Part shown: positions 1-6,187 of the stretch, one piece after another
How the letters are laid out: every line of letters starts with the position of its first letter
Numbering within the stretch: position 1 is the stretch's first letter
From: Granulicella sp.
GTDB lineage: Bacteria; Acidobacteriota; Terriglobia; Terriglobales; Acidobacteriaceae
Length of the DNA: 35,669 bases
Assembly: GCA_003132145.1 (NCBI GenBank)
Contig: PKWU01000042.1
Span: forward strand, 25,111-60,779
Direction of reading: 5' to 3'
Notes under the pieces: generated by a model
Told to the model about the DNA's origin: nothing
What the model saw: the letters and a program-made list of their open reading frames with translations, nothing else
Databases searched by the model: none
Program-made: the position numbers and the translations under genes

Positions 1-692
1 CGGTCTTCGACGCTGCGGAAGGCGAAGAGGCCGACGATGGCGGCGATGAGGGCGATGATGCCGGCGGCAAGATGGATGGCGTGGGCGCAGGTGAGGATGT
101 AGAAGGAGTGTCCGCCGGCGCCGCTCGATTGGAAGCCGACTCCCTCGAGCGCGAGCTGGTGCCATGCGAGGCCCTGGCCAGCGAGGAAGAGCGAGCCGAG
201 GACGAGGGTTGCCAGCAGCCAGGGCAGGGCGCGGCGGGTGATGGGATGTCCCAGGCCAAACCACTCCTCCATGGCGTCGATGGGGTGGAAGATGTGGCGG
301 CGGGCGATCTCGACGGTGACGGAGCTGAGCAGCAGGACGGCGGTGGTGAGCCAGAGGATCGGCGGGACGGCGGCGGGCAGCCATGCGTTGATGGCGTGGT
401 TGTAGGCGTCCAGCCGGGCGGCGGGTTGGGTGACGGAGAAGACGCTGACCAGCCCGGTGAAGAAGAGGAAGACGGCTCCGAGAGCGAAGAAGAGGCCGAG
501 ACGGTAGGAGATGAGACGCTGACCGGGACGGTGCGGGCGGTTGGGACGGTTGTCCCAGTTGTCGTTGTCGCCCCCTCCGCCGGTGCGCTTGAGGTCGCCT
601 CCGTTGGGCGGACGGCGGCTGTTGCCTCCATCGTCCTCTTCGGAGCGGCGGGGACGGCGTTCGAGATTTGGAGGCGTGACGATGGTTGGCAT
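1..692 (-). CDS. ctaE: Cytochrome c oxidase subunit III, 3' end beyond window
   Basis: Read on the minus strand from ATG at 692-690, a frame stays open to base 1, giving about 230 residues of a protein that continues outside the window. It has several hydrophobic segments. The last visible stretch, HSFYILTCAHAIHLAAG, matches the conserved helix of heme-copper oxidase subunit III, where the usual form is Y-x-L-T-x-x-H-x-x-H. Subunit III is a membrane part of the aerobic terminal oxidase and supports proton uptake and stability. A GGAG ribosome site lies about 10 nt before the ATG. Residues roughly 10-58 form a hydrophilic, Arg/Gly/Asn/Pro-rich stretch before the first membrane segment, longer than in most subunit III proteins. 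A quinol oxidase subunit III cannot be excluded without the neighbouring subunits. Confidence 0.85.
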   Translation of the reverse strand, partial: MPTIVTPPNLERRPRRSEEDDGGNSRRPPNGGDLKRTGGGGDNDNWDNRPNRPHRPGQRLISYRLGLFFALGAVFLFFTGLVSVFSVTQPAARLDAYNHAINAWLPAAVPPILWLTTAVLLLSSVTVEIARRHIFHPIDAMEEWFGLGHPITRRALPWLLATLVLGSLFLAGQGLAWHQLALEGVGFQSSGAGGHSFYILTCAHAIHLAAGIIALIAAIVGLFAFRSVED

Positions 693-815
693 CCGGATCA
701 CTCCACACGCGCGCGCGATGAGTAGAGATTACTCGGATTGGGCTGTGGTGACCACTGGGGATGAGTGGAAGGGATTAATGCGGAGGATTCGCTGGGGCGG
801 CGCGCGTACCCTGCG

Positions 816-1007
816 CTAGGTGAAGTTGAGGGAGGGGAGGGTGGCGATGATTTTCTGGGTTTCGAGGGAGACGGTGATGACCTGTCCGATGAGGCGGAGG
901 ATGTAGTGGTCGTCGTCGGGGCGGTTGGGGTCGTTGACGATGCCGGAGCGGGGGTCGGTGGAGACGCGGTACTGGTCGATCACCCATTCGAGGGCGGCAA
1001 GTGCCAA
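816..1007 (-). pseudogene. C-terminal remnant of a Type ISP-like restriction-modification enzyme
   Basis: The minus-strand frame encodes about 60 residues ending at a TAG at 818-816. It contains ALEWVIDQY, TDPRSGIVNDPN and YILRLIGQVITVSLET. These match, from memory, the extreme C-terminus of large single-chain restriction enzymes of the Type ISP / DEAD-helicase-methylase type (ALEWV-DRY-V-TDK-SGIVNDPN ... VITVSLET). Upstream of ALEW the similarity stops and the frame meets TAG at 1025-1023, so only the tail of a protein usually above 900 residues remains. The TTG at 1007 is not taken as a real start. A matching N-terminal fragment lies at 3517 on the same strand, which suggests one gene was interrupted or replaced in the middle. 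The fragment is not expected to be functional. Confidence 0.7.
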
Positions 1008-1080
1008 ATAGGGAACGTTTTGCTATTTTTAAGTTATTTCCCCGTTTTCCAGAGCCCTTCAGCGAATATAAAGAGAAGAT

Positions 1081-1425
1081 ATGAAGCTTACCGTTTTGGA
1101 GCTATGTGCAGGCGCGGGTGGCCAGGCGTTGGGGTTTGAGGGTGCGGGCTATGATCATGCCGGTTTGGTGGAGCTTGACGCGTTCGCTTGCAAAACGCTG
1201 CGCTTCAATCGCCCTAAATGGAACGTGCTCGAAGAGGACCTAAATTACTTCGACGGCAAACCATATAGCGGTGTGGATGTGATTGCGGCGGGACTTCCGT
1301 GTCCTCCGTTCTCGAAAGCTGGTAAGCAACTCGGTTCCGCTGATGAGAGGAACCTCTTCCCGGCGGCATTGCGGGTTATTCATGAGCCGACTTTGGCAAG
1401 CCGAGAGCAAATCATGATGGGCTGA
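1081..1425 (+). pseudogene. Truncated C5-cytosine DNA methyltransferase (N-terminal third)
   Basis: The 114-residue frame starts with ATG behind an AAGAGAAG ribosome site. It carries methyltransferase motif I (LCAGAGGQALGFE, residues 8-20, S-adenosylmethionine binding) and motif IV with the catalytic cysteine (GLPCPPFSKAGKQLG, Cys74), followed by DERNLFPAALRVI. After about residue 103 the family similarity ends and a stop follows at 1425. The ENV motif (VI), motif VIII, the target recognition domain and motifs IX-X are missing, so the protein cannot be an active enzyme alone; complete relatives have roughly 330-420 residues. It sits directly upstream of an XRE regulator and an HNH endonuclease, as the modification gene of a Type II system would. 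No later methyltransferase motif was found in the other frames before 1498. Confidence 0.8.
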
Positions 1426-1497
1426 CTCGGCGTGTACGACCAGGCTGGTGTTCTAATCTAGAACATTTTGGCGCAGTCTTGCGATTACCTTTGGGTT

Positions 1498-1743
1498 GTG
1501 AGCAAAGGTGCGCGTAAGAAGAACATCGTCGGTCGGCGCGTCGCTGAAGCGCGTGGTTCTTCGCAGCCTCCACTCACACAGGATGCGCTCTCCGGAAAGC
1601 TTGCACGACTAGGTGTCCAACTCGATCGTGCTGCGATTGCGAAAATCGAGGGCGATGGAAGATACGTCCTCGATTACGAACTCAAGGCGCTCGCACGCGC
1701 CTTAGACGTCACCGTGGACTGGCTCTTGGGCGGCAAGCCGTGA
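1498..1743 (+). CDS. XRE-family helix-turn-helix regulator (restriction controller-like)
   Basis: GTG at 1498 gives an 81-residue protein, VSKGARKKNIVGRRV onward. The frame extends upstream to 1468, but the part before the GTG is unlike relatives, which begin near SKG-R-KNIVG. The core TQDALSGKLARLG...LDRAAIAKIE...YVLDYELKALARALDVTVDWLL is a five-helix Cro/C1 DNA-binding fold, with the recognition helix around DRAAIAKIE. Such small regulators often accompany Type II restriction genes and time endonuclease expression. Its TGA overlaps the GTG start of the HNH gene (GTGA), so the two are probably translated together. No strong Shine-Dalgarno sequence is visible before 1498. Confidence 0.75.
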   Translation: MSKGARKKNIVGRRVAEARGSSQPPLTQDALSGKLARLGVQLDRAAIAKIEGDGRYVLDYELKALARALDVTVDWLLGGKP

Positions 1744-2369
1744 GGAATGCCACGAGTCCGTTGCGGACAGCGACCCTGCGCGCTAAGTCTGATGTTGCTA
1801 ACAAGCTCGTCAGTATGTTCCTACATGAGCTAAGCCGCAAGATCTGCCGCGAATGGGGTATGCGGGTCGATGGGGCGGATTACGCCGAGCTAGTTCGCGT
1901 GCGTTTCGGAAATTCCTGTCCTTATTGCCTGCGTAGCCTAGAAGATACGATTCCAGTGGTGGAACACCTTGATGGGATGAATCGCCTTCGGACAGGGCTG
2001 CACATTCCCGGAAATGTTCTTGTCGCGTGCAGAAAATGCAATGGGGAAAAGCGTCGGGACGACGGATTGAAGGTTCTTATTCTGGCGGATTCCGGTTGGG
2101 CCTCGTTCTTATCTCATGATGGAGCAAGATGCCCTCCCTCGTGCGCTACATGCCGGTACTGGGAAACGGTATGGCCGGATGGACAGGAAAGATCAAGACG
2201 TTTGCAAGAGAATTTGGTGAGAATTCGTTCCTTCCGCCAAGAGTTCCCCAAGTTTGAACAGGTGCGAGCTTCTTTGGCATCAAACCTCCCTGAGGCCCTC
2301 GCGAAGCTCTATATCGACTGTCAGTTGTTCGCCGAATCCGAGATCAATTCTCTGCTTGAGAGATTCTGA
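1740..2369 (+). CDS. HNH endonuclease, probable Type II restriction enzyme
   Basis: The 209-residue protein starts at GTG 1740 inside the stop of the XRE gene, implying translational coupling. It contains an HNH nuclease core with zinc-binding cysteines: CPYC (residues 60-63), EHLDG with the first catalytic His76, HIPGNVLVACRKCNGEKR with Asn92, Cys97, Cys100 and Asn101. A second cysteine group, CPPSCATC (131-138), may bind another metal. The N-terminal 45 residues and the Leu-rich C-terminal part have no motif I recognise. Placed behind a C5-methyltransferase fragment and a controller-like XRE gene, it is most likely the restriction nuclease of that system. The frame is intact although the partner methylase is truncated. 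A homing or free-standing HNH nuclease is possible but fits the context less well. Confidence 0.7.
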   Translation: MRNATSPLRTATLRAKSDVANKLVSMFLHELSRKICREWGMRVDGADYAELVRVRFGNSCPYCLRSLEDTIPVVEHLDGMNRLRTGLHIPGNVLVACRKCNGEKRRDDGLKVLILADSGWASFLSHDGARCPPSCATCRYWETVWPDGQERSRRLQENLVRIRSFRQEFPKFEQVRASLASNLPEALAKLYIDCQLFAESEINSLLERF

Positions 2370-2375
2370 CAATGT

Positions 2376-2723
2376 TCAATGATTGTCGGTCGCTGATTGG
2401 TAGGCGATGATGTGACCGCGGTAGATTCTCGGAACGCGATAGACACGCTCGAAATCTGGTCTCAGAATCTCGCCAGGGTCGAGGTCAAGGATCTCCGTAA
2501 TGTCGGCCCCGCAGGTGCTTGATTCAAGAAGTCTCGCGATCTCCGGGAGACTGTCGGCTTGATACACCTCCAGTTGTGTCCCGAATTCGTCCCACTCAAC
2601 CACAAGGTACCGGCGGGGCGGCTCTTCTAATGTGAACTCAGGAATCGAGAATAGCTCCTCGCTTGAGCGGAGTGCCTCCGCGCGGCTTTCGCGGCTCGGG
2701 ACGTTTGGCTTGATGTTCTCCAT
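2376..2723 (-). CDS. Hypothetical acidic protein in restriction island
   Basis: This 115-residue frame runs toward the HNH gene, with only six bases between the two stops. It is acidic and has no signal peptide, membrane segment or nuclease motif that I recognise. The middle, RRYLVVEWDEFGTQLEVYQADSLPEIARLLESS, alternates hydrophobic and charged residues as in a small alpha/beta fold. A GGAG lies about 14 nt before the ATG, which is longer than usual. Its position between the HNH and vsr genes suggests a passenger or accessory gene of the island. Function unknown. Confidence 0.55.
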   Translation of the reverse strand: MENIKPNVPSRESRAEALRSSEELFSIPEFTLEEPPRRYLVVEWDEFGTQLEVYQADSLPEIARLLESSTCGADITEILDLDPGEILRPDFERVYRVPRIYRGHIIAYQSATDNH

Positions 2724-2830
2724 GGCTTCATTTCTACTCCTTCAGGGACGCTGGAAAACATGGTTCTAGCTATCAATTCTCGTGATGCCTAAATTCTGTT
2801 CGGGATCTGGGGGTTTGTGGCCGATGGGAG

Positions 2831-2866
2831 AAATGCGGGGATTCTTCGCTCCCGCTCAGAATGACA
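2831..2866. repeat. Dispersed repeat, family A (CTCAGAATGAC type), inside the island
   Basis: AAATGCGGGGATTCTTCG followed by CTCAGAATGACA is the same core found in at least eight other intergenic regions of this window, for example 24257-24292. Its presence between the unknown gene and vsr shows that the element is also carried inside the restriction island. No coding function is seen in 2724-2967 apart from this element. Confidence 0.7.
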
Positions 2867-2967
2867 GCACGCTCCTCTGCCATCGCCGTACCGCGTTAAT
2901 TGAGCGGAGCAATATCGACAAAGGTTCCGAAATGGGAAAGATGATTTCATGCGGCGGGCGTTGAACC

Positions 2968-3372
2968 ATGGACAAGCTGACTCCAGAGCGCCGTTCCCGT
3001 AATATGGGCCGCATTGGCAGCAAGGACACAAAGCCGGAGATGCTGGTGCGCCGGTTGGTTCATGCGTTGGGATACCGGTATCGATTGCACGTGAAAGATC
3101 TACCGGGGAAACCTGATCTAGTGTTTCGCAGCCGGAAGAAAGTCATCTTTGTGCATGGCTGCTTTTGGCACCAACATAAGGGGTGTCGCGAGGGCAGGAT
3201 GCCGGCCAGCAGGGAATCCTATTGGGCGCCGAAACTCGCGCGCAATGTAGAGAGAGACCGGGAGCACATTCGCGCGCTGAAGCACCTCGGTTGGAGAACT
3301 TTGGTTCTCTGGGAGTGCCAGCTTGGTAATCCCAACGAAGTGGAACACAGGGTTAGGGCGTACTTGGGTTGA
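2968..3372 (+). CDS. vsr: Very short patch repair endonuclease Vsr
   Basis: The 134-residue protein is close to the usual Vsr length. It shows the family landmarks: RSRNMGRIGSKDTKPE near the N-terminus, PGKPDLVF with catalytic Asp50, and VIFVHGCFWHQHKGC with the His63 and His68-His70 region used for metal and zinc binding. Vsr nicks next to T:G mismatches that arise when 5-methylcytosine deaminates, so it normally accompanies a C5-cytosine methyltransferase. That fits the methyltransferase fragment at 1081. With that methylase truncated, Vsr may now serve another methylase or none. No convincing ribosome site is visible before the ATG, but the family alignment supports this start. Confidence 0.9.
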   Translation: MDKLTPERRSRNMGRIGSKDTKPEMLVRRLVHALGYRYRLHVKDLPGKPDLVFRSRKKVIFVHGCFWHQHKGCREGRMPASRESYWAPKLARNVERDREHIRALKHLGWRTLVLWECQLGNPNEVEHRVRAYLG

Positions 3373-3419
3373 TGGAGCTGAACGCTCGGCGGCGTGTTCG
3401 ATGGTGGTGTAGAAGCGGT

Positions 3420-3517
3420 TGTGCGTAAGGGTGGCAGCACTTCTTGAGGAGGTCGGCGAAGGCGGCGTAGTAGGCCTTGACTGTGGCGTGCGTTGGCTTG
3501 AGTGTGAAGAGGCTCAT
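3420..3517 (-). pseudogene. N-terminal remnant of a Type ISP-like restriction enzyme
   Basis: On the minus strand ATG at 3517-3515 opens a frame beginning MSLFTLKPTHATVKAYYAA and continuing FADLLKKCCHPY before it becomes unlike any family and stops near 3360. The start resembles, from memory, large helicase-methylase restriction enzymes (KPTH--VK-YYAAL ... AF-DLL--C). If so, about 15-20 residues are missing between KAYYA and AFADLLKK, suggesting a second small deletion. It has the same orientation as the C-terminal remnant at 816-1007 and lies upstream of it, as expected for two ends of one gene. The short length makes this less certain than the C-terminal piece. Confidence 0.5.
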
Positions 3518-3614
3518 TGGGATTTAGTCCAATGTACACTTTCCCGTGGTTATGGGATGGGCGGGCGAGTCGGATATGCTGGTGGTGGGAACGAGCGAAG
3601 GGAAGAGGTGGCGG

Positions 3615-3986
3615 ATGGGACGGATGCTGGTGCAGTGGGTGCTGAATGCGGTGGCGCTGTGGATTGTGTCGCGGACGGTGAGCGGATTTGTGGTGAGCGG
3701 GTGGGGCTCGGCGATGATTGCGGTGGTGGTGATCGGGCTGTTCAACGCGACCTTTGGGCTGCTGTTGAAGATCATTACGCTGCCGCTGGGAATCCTGAGC
3801 CTCGGAGTTTTCTTTTTGGTGATCAATGCGGTGGTGCTGAAGTTCTCGAGCGAGTTCGTTCCCGGATTCCGCGTGGAGACGTTCAAGGCGGCGTTTCTGG
3901 GAGCGCTGGCGCTGGCGGTGCTGCATCTGGTGTTCGGATTTTTTACTCCAAAGCGGCGACGTGTGGACTATCGAGCTGAATACTGA
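3615..3986 (+). CDS. Phage-holin superfamily IV membrane protein
   Basis: ATG at 3615 follows GGAAGAGG with suitable spacing and gives 123 residues; upstream in-frame ATGs at 3546 and 3552 would add a polar tail not expected for this family. Four hydrophobic segments are visible: QWVLNAVALWIVSRTV, AMIAVVVIGLFNATFG, IITLPLGILSLGVFFLVINAVVL and FLGALALAVLHLVFGFF. This pattern, with the NATFGLLLKIITLPL motif and a basic tail, matches the small four-helix membrane proteins annotated as phage holin family (PF04020). In chromosomes these are widespread inner-membrane proteins of unknown role, not necessarily lytic. It stands alone downstream of the restriction island. Confidence 0.8.
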   Translation: MGRMLVQWVLNAVALWIVSRTVSGFVVSGWGSAMIAVVVIGLFNATFGLLLKIITLPLGILSLGVFFLVINAVVLKFSSEFVPGFRVETFKAAFLGALALAVLHLVFGFFTPKRRRVDYRAEY

Positions 3987-4004
3987 GGCAGAAGCTGGCA
4001 ATCC

Positions 4005-4080
4005 CACCCATCCTCACCCCAGCGAGCAAGCTCGCCGGGGACCCCGATCGCTGGAGTGCGCGATGGATGGGGCACCCGGC
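4005..4080. repeat. Dispersed repeat, family B (CCCACCCAT...GATGGGGCACCC type)
   Basis: The element starts CCCACCCATCC and ends GATGGATGGGGCACCC, with inner inverted parts AGCGA and TCGCT around a GC-rich centre. Similar elements occur near 11084, 14295, 28180 and 29179. It lies between two convergent genes and could act as a terminator hairpin, though no T-run follows. Confidence 0.5.
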
Positions 4081-4086
4081 ACCCGG

Positions 4087-4557
4087 TTAGTTCGGCGGGT
4101 TGTTGGGGGGCGGTTCGGCGGCGACTTCGAGACCGAAGCGCGCGAGTTCGCGCTTCTGCAGGCCATAGTCGACGAAGAAGCCGATGCCGATGGCTAGGGG
4201 AATAAGGCCGCAGGCGGAGACGGCGAGGACTTCGCGGTCGCGCTCGATCGTGGCGAGCAGCAGACCGAAGAGGACGATGCCGACGCCGATGGAGACCAGA
4301 ACGATGCCAGTGCGGCGGGCGTTGGAGAGACTGCGCAGGGGGTCTTTGGTCTTCGCGGCCTCGGTGTCGTCCTTGTCGCTGGGCTTTAGCACAGTAGCGA
4401 TCTGTTCAGCAGACATGCCGCGCTGTAGCATGGTCATGCGCTCCTCGGACTGGATACGGTGCTTCTGAACCGACCCGATCATTCGTGCAATTACCATGAT
4501 GGCCCAGCATGTGATTGCCGCTACCGGGACGATGAACGGACTGTATATAAATCCCAT
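4087..4557 (-). CDS. DUF6249-like inner membrane protein
   Basis: The chosen ATG (4557-4555) follows GGGAGG about eight bases upstream; the frame could start 24 nt earlier but lacks a ribosome site there. The 156-residue protein has an N-terminal membrane helix, a conserved cytoplasmic stretch with SEERMTMLQRGMSAEQIATVL, then two more helices (GIVLVSIGVGIVLFGLLLAT and VSACGLIPLAIGIGFFVDY). The R-x-x-M-L-x-x-G-M--E motif followed by paired helices is typical of DUF6249 proteins. These are often next to ECF sigma factor genes and have no assigned activity. Here the gene diverges from such a sigma gene and appears to share its promoter class (see 4585-4652). Confidence 0.75.
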   Translation of the reverse strand: MGFIYSPFIVPVAAITCWAIMVIARMIGSVQKHRIQSEERMTMLQRGMSAEQIATVLKPSDKDDTEAAKTKDPLRSLSNARRTGIVLVSIGVGIVLFGLLLATIERDREVLAVSACGLIPLAIGIGFFVDYGLQKRELARFGLEVAAEPPPNNPPN

Positions 4558-4584
4558 GATGATTTCCTCCCTTTCCTGCACGCG

Positions 4585-4652
4585 TTAGACTGACGGGGCG
4601 GCGCAGAGTTTCACTGCGGCGCGTGAAACTTTCACAGCGGCGCGAGGTCTAA
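4585..4652. promoter_or_regulatory. Divergent mirror-image ECF (sigma-E-like) promoters
   Basis: Rightward: GAAACTT at 4625-4631, 16 bases, then TCTAA at 4648-4652 (within GGTCTAAC). Leftward: GAAACTC at 4612-4606, 16 bases, then TCTAA at 4589-4585 (within AGTCTAAC). Both resemble the E. coli sigma-E pattern GGAACTT-N16-TCTAA. The two promoters are exactly symmetric about 4618.5, with the -35 elements forming the inverted repeat AGTTTCAC / GTGAAACT. A direct repeat, TTTCAC(T/A)GCGGCGCG, also occurs at 4609 and 4630. They would drive the DUF6249 gene leftward and the sigma operon rightward, so autoregulation by that sigma factor is likely. Confidence 0.7.
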
Positions 4653-4658
4653 CCCTGC

Positions 4659-5234
4659 TTGGCATCCGACTTCAACTTCGAGGATATTGTGCGCGAGCAC
4701 CAGGCGATGGTGTTCCGCACGCTGCTGCGGTTGACGGGAAGCCGCGAGCACGTGGACGATCTGGCGCAGGAGGTGTTTCTGCGGCTATATCGCGCGCTGC
4801 CCGGATTTCGCGGAGAGGCGCTGGTAACGACGTATCTGTACCGCATCGCGGTGAACGTGGCGCAGGATGAGTGGAAGCGGCGGCGAAGAGACGAGCAGCC
4901 GCTGGTGTCGATCTCGGATGAGACGAGCGGATGGGAGGAGCGGCTGCCGCATCCCGGGCGCAACGCGGAAGAGTTGATGGAAGAGCGCGAATTTCAACTT
5001 ATAGTGGAGGAGCAGATGCAACGGCTGAGCCAGGTGGAACGCGCCGTGCTGGTGCTCTATCATCAGGAAGAACGGACGTATGAGCAGATCGCGCTGGCCC
5101 TGGGACTGCCCATCGGGACCGTGCGGACGCATCTGCATCGAGGACGCAGGAAGCTGCGAGAAGGGATTGCGGCGAGGCGAAACGAGGGAGACCGAATGCC
5201 GGTAAAGGGGGCGCCATGCACGAGCAACGGATGA
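4659..5234 (+). CDS. ECF-type RNA polymerase sigma factor
   Basis: The protein has sigma region 2 at about residues 7-52 (IVREHQAMVFRTLLRLTGS, then DDLAQEVFLRLYRALPGFRG) and region 4 at about 125-175 (TYEQIALALGLPIGTVRTHLHRGRRKL, a helix-turn-helix for the -35 element). It lacks regions 1 and 3, as ECF sigmas do. The start is uncertain. TTG at 4659 keeps all of region 2, but the predicted promoter places the transcript start almost on it, which would be leaderless. GTG at 4689 follows GAGGA but removes the first residues of region 2. The gene overlaps the next frame by 19 bases. It probably responds to envelope or other stress through the downstream membrane protein and drives its own promoter. 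Confidence 0.9.
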   Translation: MASDFNFEDIVREHQAMVFRTLLRLTGSREHVDDLAQEVFLRLYRALPGFRGEALVTTYLYRIAVNVAQDEWKRRRRDEQPLVSISDETSGWEERLPHPGRNAEELMEEREFQLIVEEQMQRLSQVERAVLVLYHQEERTYEQIALALGLPIGTVRTHLHRGRRKLREGIAARRNEGDRMPVKGAPCTSNG

Positions 5235-5557
5235 AGGATGTAAATGATGCATTGGAAGAGCGCGTGACACGGGCGCTGGAGCAGGCTCCGAATGTGACGA
5301 TTCCTGCGGACTTTGCGGCGCGGGTAGCGGCGCAGGTGCCTGTGCGGCCGCTGGTGGCGGTGCGGGTTCCGCGCTATGGGTTGCTGGCGGCGCAGATTGG
5401 CATGGGCGTGCTGGTATTTGCCCTGGTGGTAGTGGCAATGCACTCGACCGGACGAGGTGTCTTCGGGATCGCGCTGGAGTGGGTGCTGTGCGCCGAGCTG
5501 GTTGCGCTGGCGGTGTGGCTGGGCGGCGCGAAGGGACTCATCGTTCCCGATGCGTAA
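5216..5557 (+). CDS. Probable membrane anti-sigma factor
   Basis: This 113-residue protein overlaps the 3' end of the ECF sigma gene, an arrangement typical of a cognate anti-sigma factor. ATG 5216 has a purine-rich AAGGGGG just upstream; ATG 5231 is an alternative. The N-terminal half is polar and helical (DVNDALEERVTRALEQAPNVTIPADFAARVAAQVP), which could hold the sigma factor in the cytoplasm. Two hydrophobic segments follow (YGLLAAQIGMGVLVFALVVV and FGIALEWVLCAELVALAVWL). No zinc-binding HxxxCxxC motif is present, so it is not a ZAS-type anti-sigma factor. The role is inferred from position and topology, not from a recognised domain. Confidence 0.65.
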   Translation: MHEQRMKDVNDALEERVTRALEQAPNVTIPADFAARVAAQVPVRPLVAVRVPRYGLLAAQIGMGVLVFALVVVAMHSTGRGVFGIALEWVLCAELVALAVWLGGAKGLIVPDA

Positions 5558-5572
5558 GGGTTGGCAATCCTT

Positions 5573-6187
5573 TTAGTGCGATTGACGCGCGAAGTCTGCG
5601 TGATGCTGGCGGACGAGGGTGAGGAAGAGCTGGTGGACGCGGGGGTCGGCGGATAGCTCGGGGTGGAATGTGGCGGCCAGGATGTGGCCGGAGCGGACGA
5701 GAGTGGGGAAGCCGTCGCGGGTGGCGAGGGTTTCGACCGTCGGGCCGGTGCGGGTGATGCGCGGGGCGCGGATGAAGACCATCTCCAGCGGAGGGCCGGG
5801 GAGCGAGGTGGGCGCGGTGAGGATGGAGGAGTCGATCTGGCGGCCGTAGGCGTTGCGCTGAACGGTGATGTCGAGCGCGGCGAGTGAGCGCTGGGCGGGG
5901 GATTCGACGTGAGTGGCGAGCAGGATGGCTCCGGCGCAGGTACCGAAGGTGGGCGTGGATTTGACGTAGCTCTGGAGGATCTCGAAGAAGCCGTTGCGGT
6001 CGAGAAACTTCAGCATGGTGGTGGATTCGCCGCCGGGCAGGATGAGGCCATCGAGGGCGTCGAGTTCAGCGGGGACGCGGATGAGACGCGGGGTTGCGCC
6101 GAGGGCGGTGAGCGTGCGGACGTGCGCGTCGTACGCGCCTTGCAGGGCGAGGACGCCGATGAGCGGAGAGGTGGGCGCGGCCATCAT
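5573..6187 (-). CDS. pdxT: Pyridoxal 5'-phosphate synthase glutaminase subunit
   Basis: The 204-residue protein begins at ATG 6187-6185, whose first base is also the last base of the pdxS stop (TAATG), so translation is coupled; a second ATG follows at once. It is a class I glutamine amidotransferase: GVLALQGAYDAHV at the N-terminus, the oxyanion PGGEST motif (51-56), nucleophile Cys84 in FGTCAGAILLA, and His175/Glu177 in ATFHPELS. PdxT releases ammonia from glutamine and passes it to PdxS, which builds pyridoxal phosphate from ribose 5-phosphate and glyceraldehyde 3-phosphate. The much longer reading frame upstream lies over pdxS in another frame and is not coding. Confidence 0.95.
   Translation of the reverse strand: MMAAPTSPLIGVLALQGAYDAHVRTLTALGATPRLIRVPAELDALDGLILPGGESTTMLKFLDRNGFFEILQSYVKSTPTFGTCAGAILLATHVESPAQRSLAALDITVQRNAYGRQIDSSILTAPTSLPGPPLEMVFIRAPRITRTGPTVETLATRDGFPTLVRSGHILAATFHPELSADPRVHQLFLTLVRQHHADFARQSH

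Noticed and set aside
1426..1497. Continuation of the methyltransferase after a frameshift
   Set aside because: All three frames were read for motif VI (ENV), VIII or later motifs up to 1498 and none was found, so this is a deletion rather than a frameshift.
3219..4007. 262-codon minus-strand open frame
   Set aside because: Its His/Pro/Arg/Ser-rich product has no family features and overlaps vsr and the holin-like gene; only the short MSLFTLKPTH frame at 3517 is meaningful.
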